Source: Hyparrhenia diplandra (taxonomy: Eukaryota; Streptophyta; Magnoliopsida; Poales; Poaceae). From it: DNA of 64,000 nt. Positions 1-11,600 of the stretch are shown here, piece by piece. A model generated the notes under the pieces. The model was given only the letters and a program-made list of their open reading frames with translations. It did no database searches and was not told the origin of the DNA. The stretch covers positions 1 through 64,000 of the forward strand of contig JADLZK010005850.1 in the NCBI GenBank assembly GCA_015847255.1, in the 5' to 3' direction. The position numbers and the translations under genes are program-made. Numbering within the stretch: the stretch's first letter is position 1; every line of letters begins with the position of its first letter.

Positions 1-145
1 AAAAGGACCAGGGGGCCACCACGTCGCACTACCTAATGAAAACCTAATGAAGCTGGACAACGTTGATTGATAAATGTGCACGCAAGCAGCAGTAGCATGC
101 TGTATCCACCACCATCCGTGTCCATGTACCCTACCTTGCTGTAGT

Positions 146-1932
146 TTTTTAGACCGAATATAGTCCGCTTTTCATTAAGGTAAGAGAGTGGCCAATAGAC
201 CTACACATATTTGATACAAAGTGATTCGGGCAGTGTAATCCATGGATTACCAATGATGTCCTTAACACAAACGGAAGCAAAGAAACATGAGGTGGGGGGG
301 ACCTCCTCTAACAATCCCAAAGAATCGGAGCCTAAAACAAGATAGAATTCAACACTTTGGTAGCTAGTAGCAATGGGAGCCAGATGAAAGCAAATGCAAA
401 GCATCCGCTAGAACTCCCCGGTGGCAAAGCATCCACGGCACCACCTCGACGCAAAGCATTCGGCTCTGAAAGACTCAAAGCCCTCCGAAGTCACCAAGGG
501 CCACGCCCTCGTAGACCACGCGAGGACTTTACCTCAAGAAACACCGACGCCAAGCAACCGCCTCGACCGAAAGTACTCCCCCGAGTCACTAGGACAAGGC
601 CCAGGACCACGGATGAGGAGCACCACCTGCCGCCTTCGAGTACCGAGTCACCGAGGGGTCAGACCACGCGAGGAGGGACGCACACCCACAATGCAAGAAC
701 TCGACCTGAAAGTAGCGGGGATAACTCTGGCGCCAATCACCGCCAAACACCGCGACAAATCAACCGCCGGAACCCTCGGCAAAGAAAGCACCGCCGGACA
801 CGAACACGTGATTTACTACGGCTACACCAACACCAACTAGGCAAAACCAAAGTGAGGAGAAGCAAGAAGCGAAAAAGGCTCAAGCAGCATCTACCTGAGT
901 CCATCCCGAGAAATGACGCGGTGGATTGGCAATAACGAGATGGCAAGGAGCATCGTGAGAAGCCTTCAAGAAGGAGATGACATCCGTGATGCCAACTTCG
1001 GGCCGTGTACAAAGATCCGGGGATTTTCATCACAAGCTTGTTCAGGGTTCCGACAAAGAACCGAGGACGACTCCTTCCCGGTAAGGTGATGACAGAGCGC
1101 CACCGCCGTCAATTGGCACGAAGCCTCGCGGTTTTCGGCAACCCTTGTCCGCTGCTGCGAGTGCTCGCTAACCGAGGGGTGAGCTTTGAAGCACCTACCA
1201 CGCCACCACGACGCCGAAGACGCTCCAAAGAGAGCAGCTGCTCCCACACCACCAAGATGCAAGACAACGCACTTCTCACTGCATTCAAGACCCCGCGCCA
1301 CCGCACGCCCTTAATCCCAGCGTCGCTATCAACAACCACCACCCGCACACCGGGCCGGACACCGGAGGTGAGGTGGGTGACGAGGTTTCTCCCCGCGCCG
1401 GCGCCACAGCCTCGCAGCCACGGCCACCGCGCCAACCGGTGGACCCCCAAAGGGAGGGCCCGATCCGCCTGTGAGCCTGAGACACCGCCACCGCTGGGCT
1501 GGGACACATCCAGCCTGCCAGCCGGCCCGTCACTCCCCGAACGAGGTGAGGGCCGCCGCCCCGCCGCGCCGGCTCGAAGGGGTCGGAGAGGTGCTCATGA
1601 CGGCACGTACCAATCACCGCCGCTCACAGTGGCCCGCAGATCCGGCGATGGAGGAGGTAGATCCCGCCGTGGAGGTGTCGATCCGCCATCCGTGGCCGCC
1701 GCCGGCGCCGCCGCGGCGAGGGAGGCGTGGGGAGTGGATCCGGGAGGAGAGGAAGAGAGCCGGTAATTCGCGGAGGCTACTTTGAGCCCTCTCTCGCTAG
1801 CCGGCGCACGGCGTGAGGTCAAGGCGCGGTGCGCGCCAGCCCGCTGGAGAGGAGGGCGGGTGGGACTGGGAGGCGCGCGGGCCCCCGTGGCTTCCTCACG
1901 AGGAGACGACGCTGAGGGAGGCGCTTCACCCC
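146..1932 (-). mobile_element. LINE-like non-autonomous retroelement (candidate)
   Basis: The left end has a short T run followed, on the minus strand, by an AT-rich tail of the kind seen at plant LINE 3' ends (it contains TTAATGAAAAGCGG). Near-identical 15-16 bp direct repeats flank it: CTACCTTGCTGTAGT at 131-145 and CTACCTTTACTGTAGT at 1933-1948. They look like a target-site duplication that has diverged slightly. The interior from about 400 to 1900 is very GC-rich. It has long open frames on both strands, but none with a recognisable domain, and I see no reverse transcriptase. Its layout resembles the better supported element at 25323-28283. I infer a deleted or non-autonomous LINE. A GC-rich gene fragment carried by another element is the alternative. 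Confidence 0.45.
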
Positions 1933-1948
1933 CTACCTTTACTGTAGT

Positions 1949-2238
1949 GTGCTGCCATTTTCAATGGTGACCGCTCGAGGTGGATAGGACAATTTGGAAT
2001 AGGGATCATGAATCATGATCGCTCCGAGACATTTTATCCGTAGGGCAGGCATCATGATATTCTGATTCCTCGCTCGCTTTGCTAAAAGTTGTCGATGCAC
2101 GGGGCAGCAGTGCACCACCAATCTTTTTGCCAACGAGCAATAATTTGCAATGACTGTTGGACCCATGCACGGTACGTAAGCCATACAATGATTTGTGTAG
2201 TTTTCACCGGAATTCATGTGTGTTGCTATGACAATCTC
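1949..2238. other. Intergenic, no gene seen
   Basis: Moderately AT-rich single-copy-looking sequence between the retroelement and a CT microsatellite. I see no coding or RNA signal. Confidence 0.5.
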
Positions 2239-2264
2239 CTCTCTCTCTCTCTCTCTCTCTCTCT
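2239..2264. repeat. (CT)13 microsatellite
   Basis: A perfect run of 13 CT dinucleotides. Such tracts are common near plant promoters, but no gene start is evident here. Confidence 0.95.
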
Positions 2265-2364
2265 AGATTGGGGAAAAGAAATCCTGCTTTGATATCTTAC
2301 ATGCTATTGGCCAATCCATTCTTTGGTAAACTTTTCGCAAGGAACCAAAGAAATGAAAGAAGGA

Positions 2365-2932
2365 TAATATTTGGATATTGTCTTAGCAGAAATTATATAT
2401 GTAGCTACTCCTTAGGAGTTGAATTAAAAAGTGGAGAAGGTGTGTTTTGGGTCAAGGATTTTGGACGATGGTGTATGAAGTTGGTGTATTTGAAGAGAAT
2501 GAAGAGAGAACAGTTATGGCCAATAGCATGTAAGATATCAAAGCATACAAGATTAAGGTACAAGATAGACTTAAATTTACAAGATAGACTTGGTCGACAG
2601 TGATTTTATTGAGGATTTTTTGTCAATAAAAGCATGCAAGAGGATTTTTTTTTCTTCTGGAGAAGCCAGAAAAAACTGAGCATAGCATAGTTTAAGCTAC
2701 AAGATTATTGAAAACTTAAATTCACAAGATAGACTTAGATAGTGATTTTATTATCTCTCCCAAGGATACATGGATATTGTGTTAGTAGAAAATATGTAAC
2801 CACTGCTTAGGAGTGGAAATAAAAAAAAGGAGAGAAGGGGTCTTTGGGTCAAGGATTTGGTGTATGAAGTTGGTGCACATAGATGTACTTGAAGAGAATC
2901 AAGAGAGAACAGTTATGGTCAAATAAGTAAAC
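2365..2932. repeat. Diverged direct duplication of about 170 bp
   Basis: The blocks at about 2365-2535 and 2762-2932 share the same order of motifs: a TGGATATTGT region, a CTTAGGAGT region, GGGTCAAGGATTT, GTGTATGAAGTTGGTG and GAGAGAACAGTTATGG. Small indels separate the copies. No protein is preserved in either. This is an old local duplication in non-coding DNA. Confidence 0.75.
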
Positions 2933-3600
2933 AAATCTCTTGGCAAAAATCACTTCATTTAGAAAAACTATAATGGCTACAATAAAACAAACTAGGTACC
3001 CATGCTATTTGTGTGAGTCAACTTGGTAGCCAGAGCATGCATATCCATATAAGATATTCTATCCAATCTCTTTTACCTAAAAAAATAGTATTTTTAGAGA
3101 GATGGAGGTGCCGGAATAGGTCTCTTATCTCATCTCCTGAATCTCTTAAAGGATATCTGAAAGAAAATTTTTTTTTTTTTTTCAACTAAATAAATGAGAG
3201 AAAACCCTCCCCTATCCCTAATAAAGAAATAAAGAATTAGAGAAGACAAGTTTTTAGTTAATCTAATATACCAGTGTGCATGCTCTTACATTCTAAACAG
3301 ATTTTACTCTCCTACTAAAACGACTTAGAGATGTGATAGGGATGCGCTCTAGTTGTAACCGACGCGCATGCCAACGCAACGCAAGGCGTGGAGGCCGGGC
3401 GGCGCACCGAAATCCCGGATCACACCGCCCGCAACCGCAGTCCGGATGACGCGCGATCTATGAATATCTGAACCGCATTTGTCCGCGTCCCGTGGACGGC
3501 TACGGCCAGAGCCGTGCACTCGACTGCGACCGCCGCAGGCCCAGTCGAGGTGGCCCCACGTCACGAGGCTCGGCGCATCCGCGCCGCGTGGACGGCCAGA
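2933..3600. other. Intergenic region upstream of metallothionein
   Basis: AT-rich up to about 3345, including a T run near 3168-3182. It then becomes GC-rich towards the metallothionein promoter. No gene is seen. Confidence 0.5.
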
Positions 3601-3617
3601 TGGCCTGCCTCCGGGCC

Positions 3618-3624
3618 TATAAAA
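3618..3624 (+). promoter_or_regulatory. TATA box of the metallothionein gene
   Basis: A clear TATAAAA lies in a GC-rich context 117 bp upstream of the metallothionein start codon. It predicts a transcription start near 3650 and a leader of roughly 90 bases. Confidence 0.8.
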
Positions 3625-3740
3625 CGGAGGTGGAGGTCTCTCACCCTCGGAGCACGGCAGATCGATTGCATCTCATCAGTTCCTCATCGTTTATCGCCAG
3701 CCATCTTCAGTTGAGTTCCTTGATCGTGTTGCTTTGGAAG

Positions 3741-4886
3741 ATGTCGTGCTGCGGAGGCAACTGCGGGTGCGGCTCCGGCTGCAAGTGCGGCAGCGGCTGC
3801 GGAGGGGTAAGCCTAACCACGCCCCTTCCCTTTCTTCCGGATCAGATCTGATCTGGTGACGAACATCACCTGCTGCCTTCCACGACTCTGTTTTCGTCTA
3901 GCGGCTCACTCTGATGACGGACCTCTTCTGCCGGGCGCCGGCCGGCAGGCTGTTGTTTGTGTTTTTCAGTAGAAATGTTTTCTTTTCTAAACATGCAAAG
4001 GGATAATAGTTAGAGGATGACATGATTTATCAACCTGTACGTGTGTATGCATCTTCGCACGCATGCTGTTCTTGTTCTTGTTTTTAAGGTGGTTTGATTT
4101 GATTTTTTCGGTTTGTTCGTCGTGCTCATCGATCTGTCTGGATATATTTGCAGGTGCAAGATGTACCCGGACATGGCTGAGCAGGTCACCACCACCACCA
4201 CCCAGACTCTCATCATGGGTGTTGCACCATCCAAGGGGTATGTATGCATACAAACATGATCATCTCTCTCTCGTACGAGTATTCTCTAGTATTTTTTTTT
4301 CTTTTTCCGTTGCTGTGCAAAGATTATTCTTTTTGGGTCTATAGCCAGCAACAACACATGTGGTGATCTGTACACATACTACTATTTTTGTCCTTTTGCC
4401 TTGCGTGGCTGCCAGTCAGTTTTGTACTACTACCACCCTGTAGTGAAAAGTTTCAGCAACCAAGGAAACAGACATGCTTCTGCTGCTTTTCTCCGCGCCC
4501 AAAAAAACAAAAACCGAAAGAAACTCTGATATCACGATGTCTTTTTTTTTCACTGTCCTGTACTGAAAACGTACACATATGTGCTGCCTTTATGGTAGAG
4601 AACATGACAAAGATTACTAGTATCTTCAAAGAAGAGAGAGCATGTACATGACAAACATCTCTGCTCACTCTAAACATTTATGTGTATATTATCTTGTTCT
4701 CTAGTTTGTTGCTATACATATGTCCTGTGAGATCAAGCAGGCACTGACTTTGTTTGCCTGGTACGACGTGATGATGGATGCAGGCACGCCGAGGGCGGCT
4801 TCGAGGCGGCGGCCACCGCCGGAGCTGAGAACGACGGCTGCAAATGCGGCGCCAACTGCACCTGCAACCCCTGCACCTGCAAGTGA
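3741..4886 (+). CDS. Type-2 metallothionein, three exons
   Basis: A small cysteine-rich metal-binding protein that buffers Cu and Zn and scavenges oxidants in the cytosol. Exon 1 (3741-3806) encodes the N-terminal Cys domain, opening MSCCGGNCGCGSGC, the type-2 signature with CC, CxC and CxxC motifs. Exon 2 (4154-4237) encodes the Cys-free spacer (KMYPDMAEQV, then TLIMGVAPSKG). Exon 3 (4784-4886) encodes the C-terminal domain ending GCKCGANCTCNPCTCK. The expected product is about 83 residues, usual for the family. Introns 1 and 2 are bounded by GTAAGC..GCAG and GTATGT..GCAG. Oddity: four Gs follow the GGA codon at the exon 1 end. Using the only GT donor, at 3807, gives 253 coding bases, one too many, and a frameshift with an early stop. 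A donor one base earlier would restore frame but is not GT. The second in-phase acceptor (after 4160) would keep frame and delete Cys-Lys. The gene identity is firm; whether this copy works is open. Confidence 0.9.
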
Positions 4887-5270
4887 ACTCATGACCCTGC
4901 TGTGATGAGGAGATCGGAAAGACTCTCTAGCTAAGCTCTAGTATAGCAGTGTCGTCGTCGTCGTCGTCGTTGTGTTTCGAGTCAGTCAGTCAGTCGAGTG
5001 CCATGGCATGCTCTATCTTGTGCGCATGCCGCTAGTGCTGGTACTGATGAATGGGAACCAATAATTGTACTGAGAGAGATGTTGGCGTCGTGTCCTGTCC
5101 TTTCCTCCCCGGCTGGCCTGGGCCGGGGCTCATCCAGCAGTGTTTCGTGTTGTGTGGGTACGGTGCAGCGCACAGCAGCAGGATGTCCCCTGCTCTGTGT
5201 GCACGTCGTGTGCCGCTTTGTTTGTGATGTGTGTCGCCATCCATCTATATGAATAATATCCCTGTCTTTG
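4887..5270 (+). other. Probable 3' UTR of metallothionein
   Basis: Follows the stop codon. It contains a short GTC/GTT triplet run (about 4951-4973), a GTCA run, and an AATAAT poly(A)-type signal near 5250 that would end the transcript close to 5270. The extent is inferred from sequence only. Confidence 0.5.
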
Positions 5271-6340
5271 TGTACCGTCTGTGCGTATTGCGTACCCTTC
5301 GTGACACACCAAATCAGGTTTTGTGTTAGTACAAAGAGGAATTGCAGTGTTTCTAGCTGGAACAAGAGACGAAGCCCATTTGATGTTCATCTGGCTCCAA
5401 CAACTACTTCTCACAACTACGTGTGACAACACATATACCCTAACTCTAAACACTAAACTATAGACTAAACCATATAAGAGAACGTATCACGCGCACACCG
5501 GTTTTTATACGCAAACCACGCACGCTCTAATCCGGGCCACAGGACGCGTACAAGCGGGCACGGCACGATAATAAAGGGGAGGTGGGGAGGAGGATTTGCA
5601 AAATTGTGATTAGAGCGGGAGTTAAGTGTAAAATTACCTAACCCTTGGATCTACATCCCTATTAGAAAATGCGTGGTAGATATAAGTTAGGGTGTACAAA
5701 TAACGTTCTCAAACCATAAATACTAAAAACCGTGTACAACCTAAACATTATAAACCTTAAACTCTAAAACCCTAAATACTAGAACCTAAACTTAACACTA
5801 AACCATAAAAGTACAAAGGGGGGACCCTTGTGTCATAGGGAGGAGGAGGAAATGTGTCACAACACATAGTTGTGGGATTGAATTTCGACTGGCTCTATGA
5901 GGGAAGATCTAACGTCGCGACCCGCAGATGGGACTTCGGGCGGCGCCACCGTAGCCCACCGCCGCACCTTTGCCGCGCTAGATCATTATGTGGGCCCTAC
6001 ATCAGGTCAGACCCTACAAATAAAAAGTTTGCGTTGACATTATGAAATTTTATCGAAATTGACCGAAATTTATTGCAGATGATTTATTGAAACAAGGTGT
6101 ACTTCATGTCAATTGGCGCCGCTTAGATCATATGTGGGACCACATTACTGTTGGACCTAAAAAAAAATAAAAACATATGTTCACATTATAATTTTTGTCA
6201 AAATTGACTAAAATTTGTTAAATAGGATTCAAAATGTCATGAAGCTAATATGTTCCATGTAGGTGTCACGTGAAAAACTAAATACATTATTAATCAATAT
6301 ATATGTATAATATGATAAATTGAAAACCTCAACCCATTCA
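5271..6340. other. Intergenic, AT-rich, no gene
   Basis: Between about 5440 and 5800 there are many loose variants of the plant telomere-like word (CTAAACACTAAAC, AAACCCTAAATAC and similar). The rest is featureless, with an A run ending near 6359. Confidence 0.5.
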
Positions 6341-6358
6341 AAAAAAAAAAAAAAAAAA

Positions 6359-6494
6359 GAGAAGCAACCTAGCCCTTCCAACTTAGTTCTCTATTAAAAC
6401 CATTGCCAACCATCCAAAGTGTAGCCGAGAAGCAACCTAGCCCTTCCAACTTAGTTCTCTATTAAAACCATTGCCAACCATCCAAAGTGTAGCC
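6359..6494. repeat. 68-bp unit, two tandem copies
   Basis: The block beginning GAGAAGCAACCTAGCCC at 6359 repeats almost perfectly at 6427. It is followed by a smaller doubled word, CCCATTAAAACCATTTCA. No coding content. The near identity suggests a recent duplication. Confidence 0.95.
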
Positions 6495-6549
6495 GCTTGA
6501 AAACCCAACCCATTAAAACCATTTCAATCCAACCCATTAAAACCATTTC

Positions 6550-7035
6550 ACCTGCGTCGCGGGGCTGTTTATATATAGTCTTGATGTGTCCTAACTATGG
6601 AAACAATCCATGTTGAATTGATAAACAAGTTTGATCTAATTCGGATCTCATCTCAAGTACTGCATAGCATTTCCATCTTTGACTTGTTAGCTTCTATTTT
6701 TTTATTAGCTTTCCATGTAAGCTTCGCATGAACGCGTACATACCTAGCTCGGTACATCACGTATATATGACTTTTGTGTTCAGGTTTACCATGTCTGATT
6801 ATTTCCTACAGCAGTAGGAGAAAACTCTCTTTATTCTTATTTTCATGATGAGCATATTGTAATGCCAAAATCGGATATCAAATCATTGGAAGATGTGGGG
6901 TCCATACGTCATAGACCCTGCCACCATTTGTGTAGTAATGTCACCAACAATTTTAGAAATAGCAAATATGATTGAACTTTGATGATATTTAATAAAATTA
7001 TTAATTAAACATCAATATTGCTAAAAAAATCAAGG
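6550..7035. other. Intergenic, no gene
   Basis: AT-rich; I see no open reading frame with recognisable content and no RNA gene. Confidence 0.5.
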
Positions 7036-7040
7036 CATAG

Positions 7041-7192
7041 GAATGTCTAGATTAGAATGTCTGTTTAGACCTTTCCTTTGTTCTAAAAAAAAAAAATATG
7101 TGTATGGAGGTGAATGTCTAGATTAGAATGTCTATTCAGACCTTTCCTTTGTTCTAAAAAAAAACTATGTGTATGGAGGTGCTTATAAATAC
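7041..7192. repeat. About 70-bp tandem duplication ending at a TATA-like box
   Basis: Two copies of a segment starting GAATGTCTAGATTAGAATG (about 7041 and 7112) each contain an A run and end GTGTATGGAGGT. Immediately after the second copy lies CTTATAAATAC (about 7182-7192), a good TATA box. CT-rich leader-like sequence with repeated CATCCTCCT words follows. This may be a promoter with duplicated upstream elements, but no convincing plus-strand gene follows. Confidence 0.7.
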
Positions 7193-7260
7193 AGGAACCT
7201 CCTCTCACCCAACATCCTCCTCTCACAATCTAGCACCCAACTACATCCTCCTATCATAAT

Positions 7261-7830
7261 TTAGCACCCAACCACATCCTCTCTCTTTGGGCTTCTTGTT
7301 GTGGGGGGCATTGTGGCCACCAAATCTCGAACATTTGACAACTCATTGGAGGGTACATCAGAATAGCCGGTTTCCGATACTTGTTCGAGTCTCTTGGACG
7401 CGCCGCTGGTAGCGTTGTTCGATGTTGGGGCCGGTGCATTGGTGGTCGTCCGTCTGCCCATGGTGTACACAGACATGACCAAGTACTCTAGCAAGCCTAA
7501 GGATTGAGATCGAAACAATTAGAGTACATTTATATAGTATATAGCTAGTCTCAAAAATGGAAAGAAGATAGATTATACACATGTATCTGCCAAATGCATA
7601 AGTGTAGACGACAGCCAATGCCATCATGAATACCACCACGACTACAATGGCAATGACTATGCTCCACCATGGCCATCCGGTGGAGTGTCACTGGTCGGGA
7701 ATGACCACCACCTACGGTCGAGCTCCCACTACCGCTGCCTAGGTCAGGGTCAGCAAGCCATCCTCCAATCCTCCACCATGCAGCCGCTGTGTCCTCTCTG
7801 AAAATGGAGTGGTTAGTATAATAAAGAGTA
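7261..7830 (-). pseudogene. Possible relic of a single-pass membrane protein gene
   Basis: On the minus strand a hydrophobic stretch (WWSIVIAIVVVVVFMMALAV at about 7610-7670) is typical of one transmembrane helix. It is followed by a Ser/Thr/Asn-rich tail. Upstream, another frame encodes a Trp- and Gly-rich stretch, so a frameshift or splice would be needed to join them. I do not recognise the family, and I see no intact start-to-stop gene. A gene relic is as likely as chance hydrophobic coding. Confidence 0.25.
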
Positions 7831-7896
7831 TGGTCAAGTATCTCTTAAACTAGCGGCTATATACCTGTTGTGGCTGCTGAACAAGTGGAAGCGATG

Positions 7897-8640
7897 TCAG
7901 ATGCATCGACTTGGAAATGGCCACCACAGGCATTGTACCATGTAAGCACGTCTGCAACTATGAACTCGGATGTAGACACCACCAGCGGCATGGCAACCCT
8001 CCTGCCAGATCAACCTCGAGCAGAGTGTCACAGACTCGGGGACAAATAAGAGGAGGTGATGGGCATGGCCTTCATGCACGCCACCAACTATATGGGTCGC
8101 TTCTGCTCCAAGCTTGTAATGGGTGAATTGACAACGAGCGCGGCGATGAAGTCGGCGGAGAGGCTTGAGCATAGCAGCCTTTAAGTGGGGGCAAAATCCT
8201 TCGTCCATTGCAGCCACCATCATCTACCTTGGATTACATGTCCATGGCCACCAACGTCTCCTACAACACCATCAGCAAGAAGCACAGGGTACTCACCAAA
8301 CATGTCACAAAAAAAGTATTGACCAAACATGATGAGATGCTATTCGCTTGATAGATATGTCCTTTTGGATGTGTTTCCTGGCGATTTTGAAATTACCCCG
8401 CCCTAAATTGTGCACACTGCATTTTTTCTCATGCTGGTGTGTTGCAATCGAACAAAACAATAACTAACATATGCATTGCAACGAGAAAATATTTATGTAT
8501 GCTTTGTGATATTATGCTCATGTGATGTTGATAACATCAAGAAGAGCTACGCAGAGCTCCACTGGAATTTCATACGATCCTTCTATAACATTACCATACA
8601 TAGGCAATGCATGTATTTTTTAAAAAAAGTAATGATACAC
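7897..8640. other. No gene assigned; short open frames only
   Basis: Short open frames exist on both strands at about 7897-8223, but neither shows a domain. The remainder up to the CACTA terminus is AT-rich intergenic DNA. Confidence 0.35.
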
Positions 8641-8642
8641 TA

Positions 8643-11600
8643 CACTACTAGAGAAACTACTTCTACTCCCCATGACATTTTGTGGGTTACTCCCGGTTTG
8701 AAATGTGCCCGAGAGTAAATGGACATTTATTCTCGACCGTCGCCTCCAGCCAGGAATAAAGCCCCTGCCGCCGCCCGCCGAGTGTCGGGACGTCGTCGCG
8801 CTGGTACTTCTACTCCCGTTGGAGACACCAACCGGGAGTAAAGGTGGAGTTTTTACTCCTGGTTGGAACCTCCAACAGGGAATAAATCTTTACTCCCGGT
8901 TGGAGGGTCCAACCGAGTAAAAGCTTCACCTTTACATAATCTACCTCCCTATATATACCAACCGCAGCGTTTTTGAATTTTGAGCTGTTTTCTTCATCAA
9001 ATCCTCTACACAACACCCCTTTACTGGGATTTTAAACCAAACCGGGAATAAAGGTTCGCCAACTTCACTCTCCTCTCATTTTCATCATCTATTTCATATA
9101 TTTGCAATTTTTATAATTATAGTTTTTTTATTTTAATTTCTTTTTGTTTAGAAAAATAAAGGAATTTACATTGGTTTACAAAAAATGAGTATAGACATGT
9201 GAAATTCATGATTTAGTAGTGTTCAAACTTTCAATTTGAATATAGTCTAAATTAAGAATCAACTTAATTCGGTTACATGTGTAGGCAACATGGTCCGGTA
9301 TGTAGTGCATGTTGATCGTGTGCCACAGGATCTATTAAACCCCGCTAGATTGCCATGCTCAGTCCATCGCTACTCGAAATTATTATAAAAATACAACACG
9401 AAAATTTGAAGCTTTGACGGCCTACCATGGTGCAAATATTCCAAATAACAATGACCAAGATCCGGCAATGGAGATTGAAGAGATGCCAACCACGCCAATC
9501 AAGAGATGCCATTTGGAAATATGACTTTCTTAGGATTATTGCTCCGTGGGCCTACGAAGGATGTTATTCTTTAATTGATGACTATGGTTATTGTTTTTCT
9601 TCTTTGGTGGAGTTTGTTGTATACAACCAAACAAAAGTTGTAGGCTACCTATCATAAATTAATCAGTTGTCATTCATGCATGTTGTGTATTTAATATAAC
9701 TAATTATGTGTTAAGATTTTTAATATGGTGCGTATGTATGTCGTGTACTACTGAGATGAGTCGGAATTGGATGCACAACACGGTCGACGCTCCCAAGAGT
9801 TCATTCATGGGGTGCATGATTTCATACGTGTGGCCCAAGCAAACAAGCAAAAACGGTTTTATGTGTTGCACTTGTGTTATATGTGGGAATAAGACGGAAT
9901 TTTCCAGCTCAAGGAATATTCATTCAAGACTTGTTTAAGTCGGTTTCATGCCAAACTATGTTTGTTGGACCAAGCATGAAGAAACCGAGGTCATAATGGA
10001 AGAAGGTGAAGAAGAAGAAGGGGATGACGGCGATGTTATTGTTGAATATGTTGGTGTCCTAAATGATACCGCGAATGGAGGAAGATGAAGAGGAGGTAGC
10101 GGCAGGAGATGAGCTCTGCCGATGAGCTTGGTCAAGCTATTCGTGATGCATAGGAAGAATGCAAAAATGAAAAGGAGAAGATCAAGTTCGAGCGCATGCT
10201 AGAGGACCACAAGAAGTTGTTGTACCCGAGCCGTGATGCAGGCGAGAAAAAGTTGGGTACCACTGCTTTGGAATTCTTTGCAGTGGAAGGCGAAGAATGG
10301 TGTTTCTAACAATGCGTTTGGACAATTATTGACTATCCAAAAGAAGATGCTTCCGAAGGACAATGAGTTGCCCGCCGCTACGTATGAAGCAAGAAGGTCA
10401 TCAGTCCTTTGGGATTAACACTCAAGAAGATACATGCATGTCCTAATGACTATTTCCTATACTATGGCAAGGAAAATGAGAAGTTGGATGAATGCCCGAT
10501 ATGTCATGCATCACAGTATAAGATCAGGCGAGAGGACCCTAGTGATGTTGAGGGCGAAAGTCCCAGGATGAAAATCCTCGCCAAGGTTATGTGATACGCT
10601 CCTATAATACCACGACTGAAATGTTTATTCAAAAACAAGGACCATGCAAAGTTGTTGTGATGGCACAGAGAAGATCATAAGATAGACGACAAGTTGAGAC
10701 ACCCTGTTGATGGGTCATAGTGGAGAGCAATCGATTCAGAATTCAAGGATTTTGCGGTGATGCAAGAAACCCGAGGTTCACCTTAAGAAACGAATGGTTT
10801 TAATCCTTTTTGGGGACGTGAACACTAGCCATAGCACTTGGCCCCGTTAATGCGTGTATCTACAACCTTTCTCCCCGGTTATGCATGAAGCGGAAATTCA
10901 TCATGATGCCGATAATCATCCAAGGCCCGAAGCAGTCTAGAAACGACATATCAATGTGTACCTAAGGCCACTAGTTGAAGAACTTCTACTTTTGTGGAAT
11001 AAACCGGTGTACGTGTGTGGGATGATTACAAAAACAGGAACACTTTGACTGCGTGCTTTGTTGTTCAGAACAATCAATGATTGGCCTACTCTATGTAATA
11101 TTTCGGGACAATCAAACAAGGGATATAATGCTTGCATGCATTTTGAGGATTGTAAGGGTATTTTTTTTGAAAAAATGTCGAAAGGTCGTGGTACCTTGGC
11201 TATCGTCGATTTCTTCCTAAGAATCACCCCCTAAGAAAGAAAGGCAAACATTTCAATCGATGCGATAGACCACCCGCCCAATCCTCGCAACCAGGATTGG
11301 TCGGGATGTACTTGGAGATGCTCAAGGATGTCAAAGTAGTCTTCGGGAAGGGACCCGGCAGCGTACACTGTTCGAACGACGATGAAGATCAGCACCCATG
11401 TGGTAGAAGAAGTCCATATTCTGGGAGCTACCCTATTGGCAATTCCTAGAGGTCCGCAGCACAATTGATGTGATGCACTTAACAAAGAATCTTTGTGTGA
11501 ACCTTCTAGGCTTCATGGTTGTGTATGGGAAGCATAAGGACACACCGAAGCACAAGTGGATGATGGACGCCAATACTTAGGCCCCTCGCTAGCTTCACTC

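Noticed and set aside
357..1766. GC-rich open frames of 192 and 253 codons
   Set aside because: Overlapping frames on both strands and no motif; better explained as retroelement interior.
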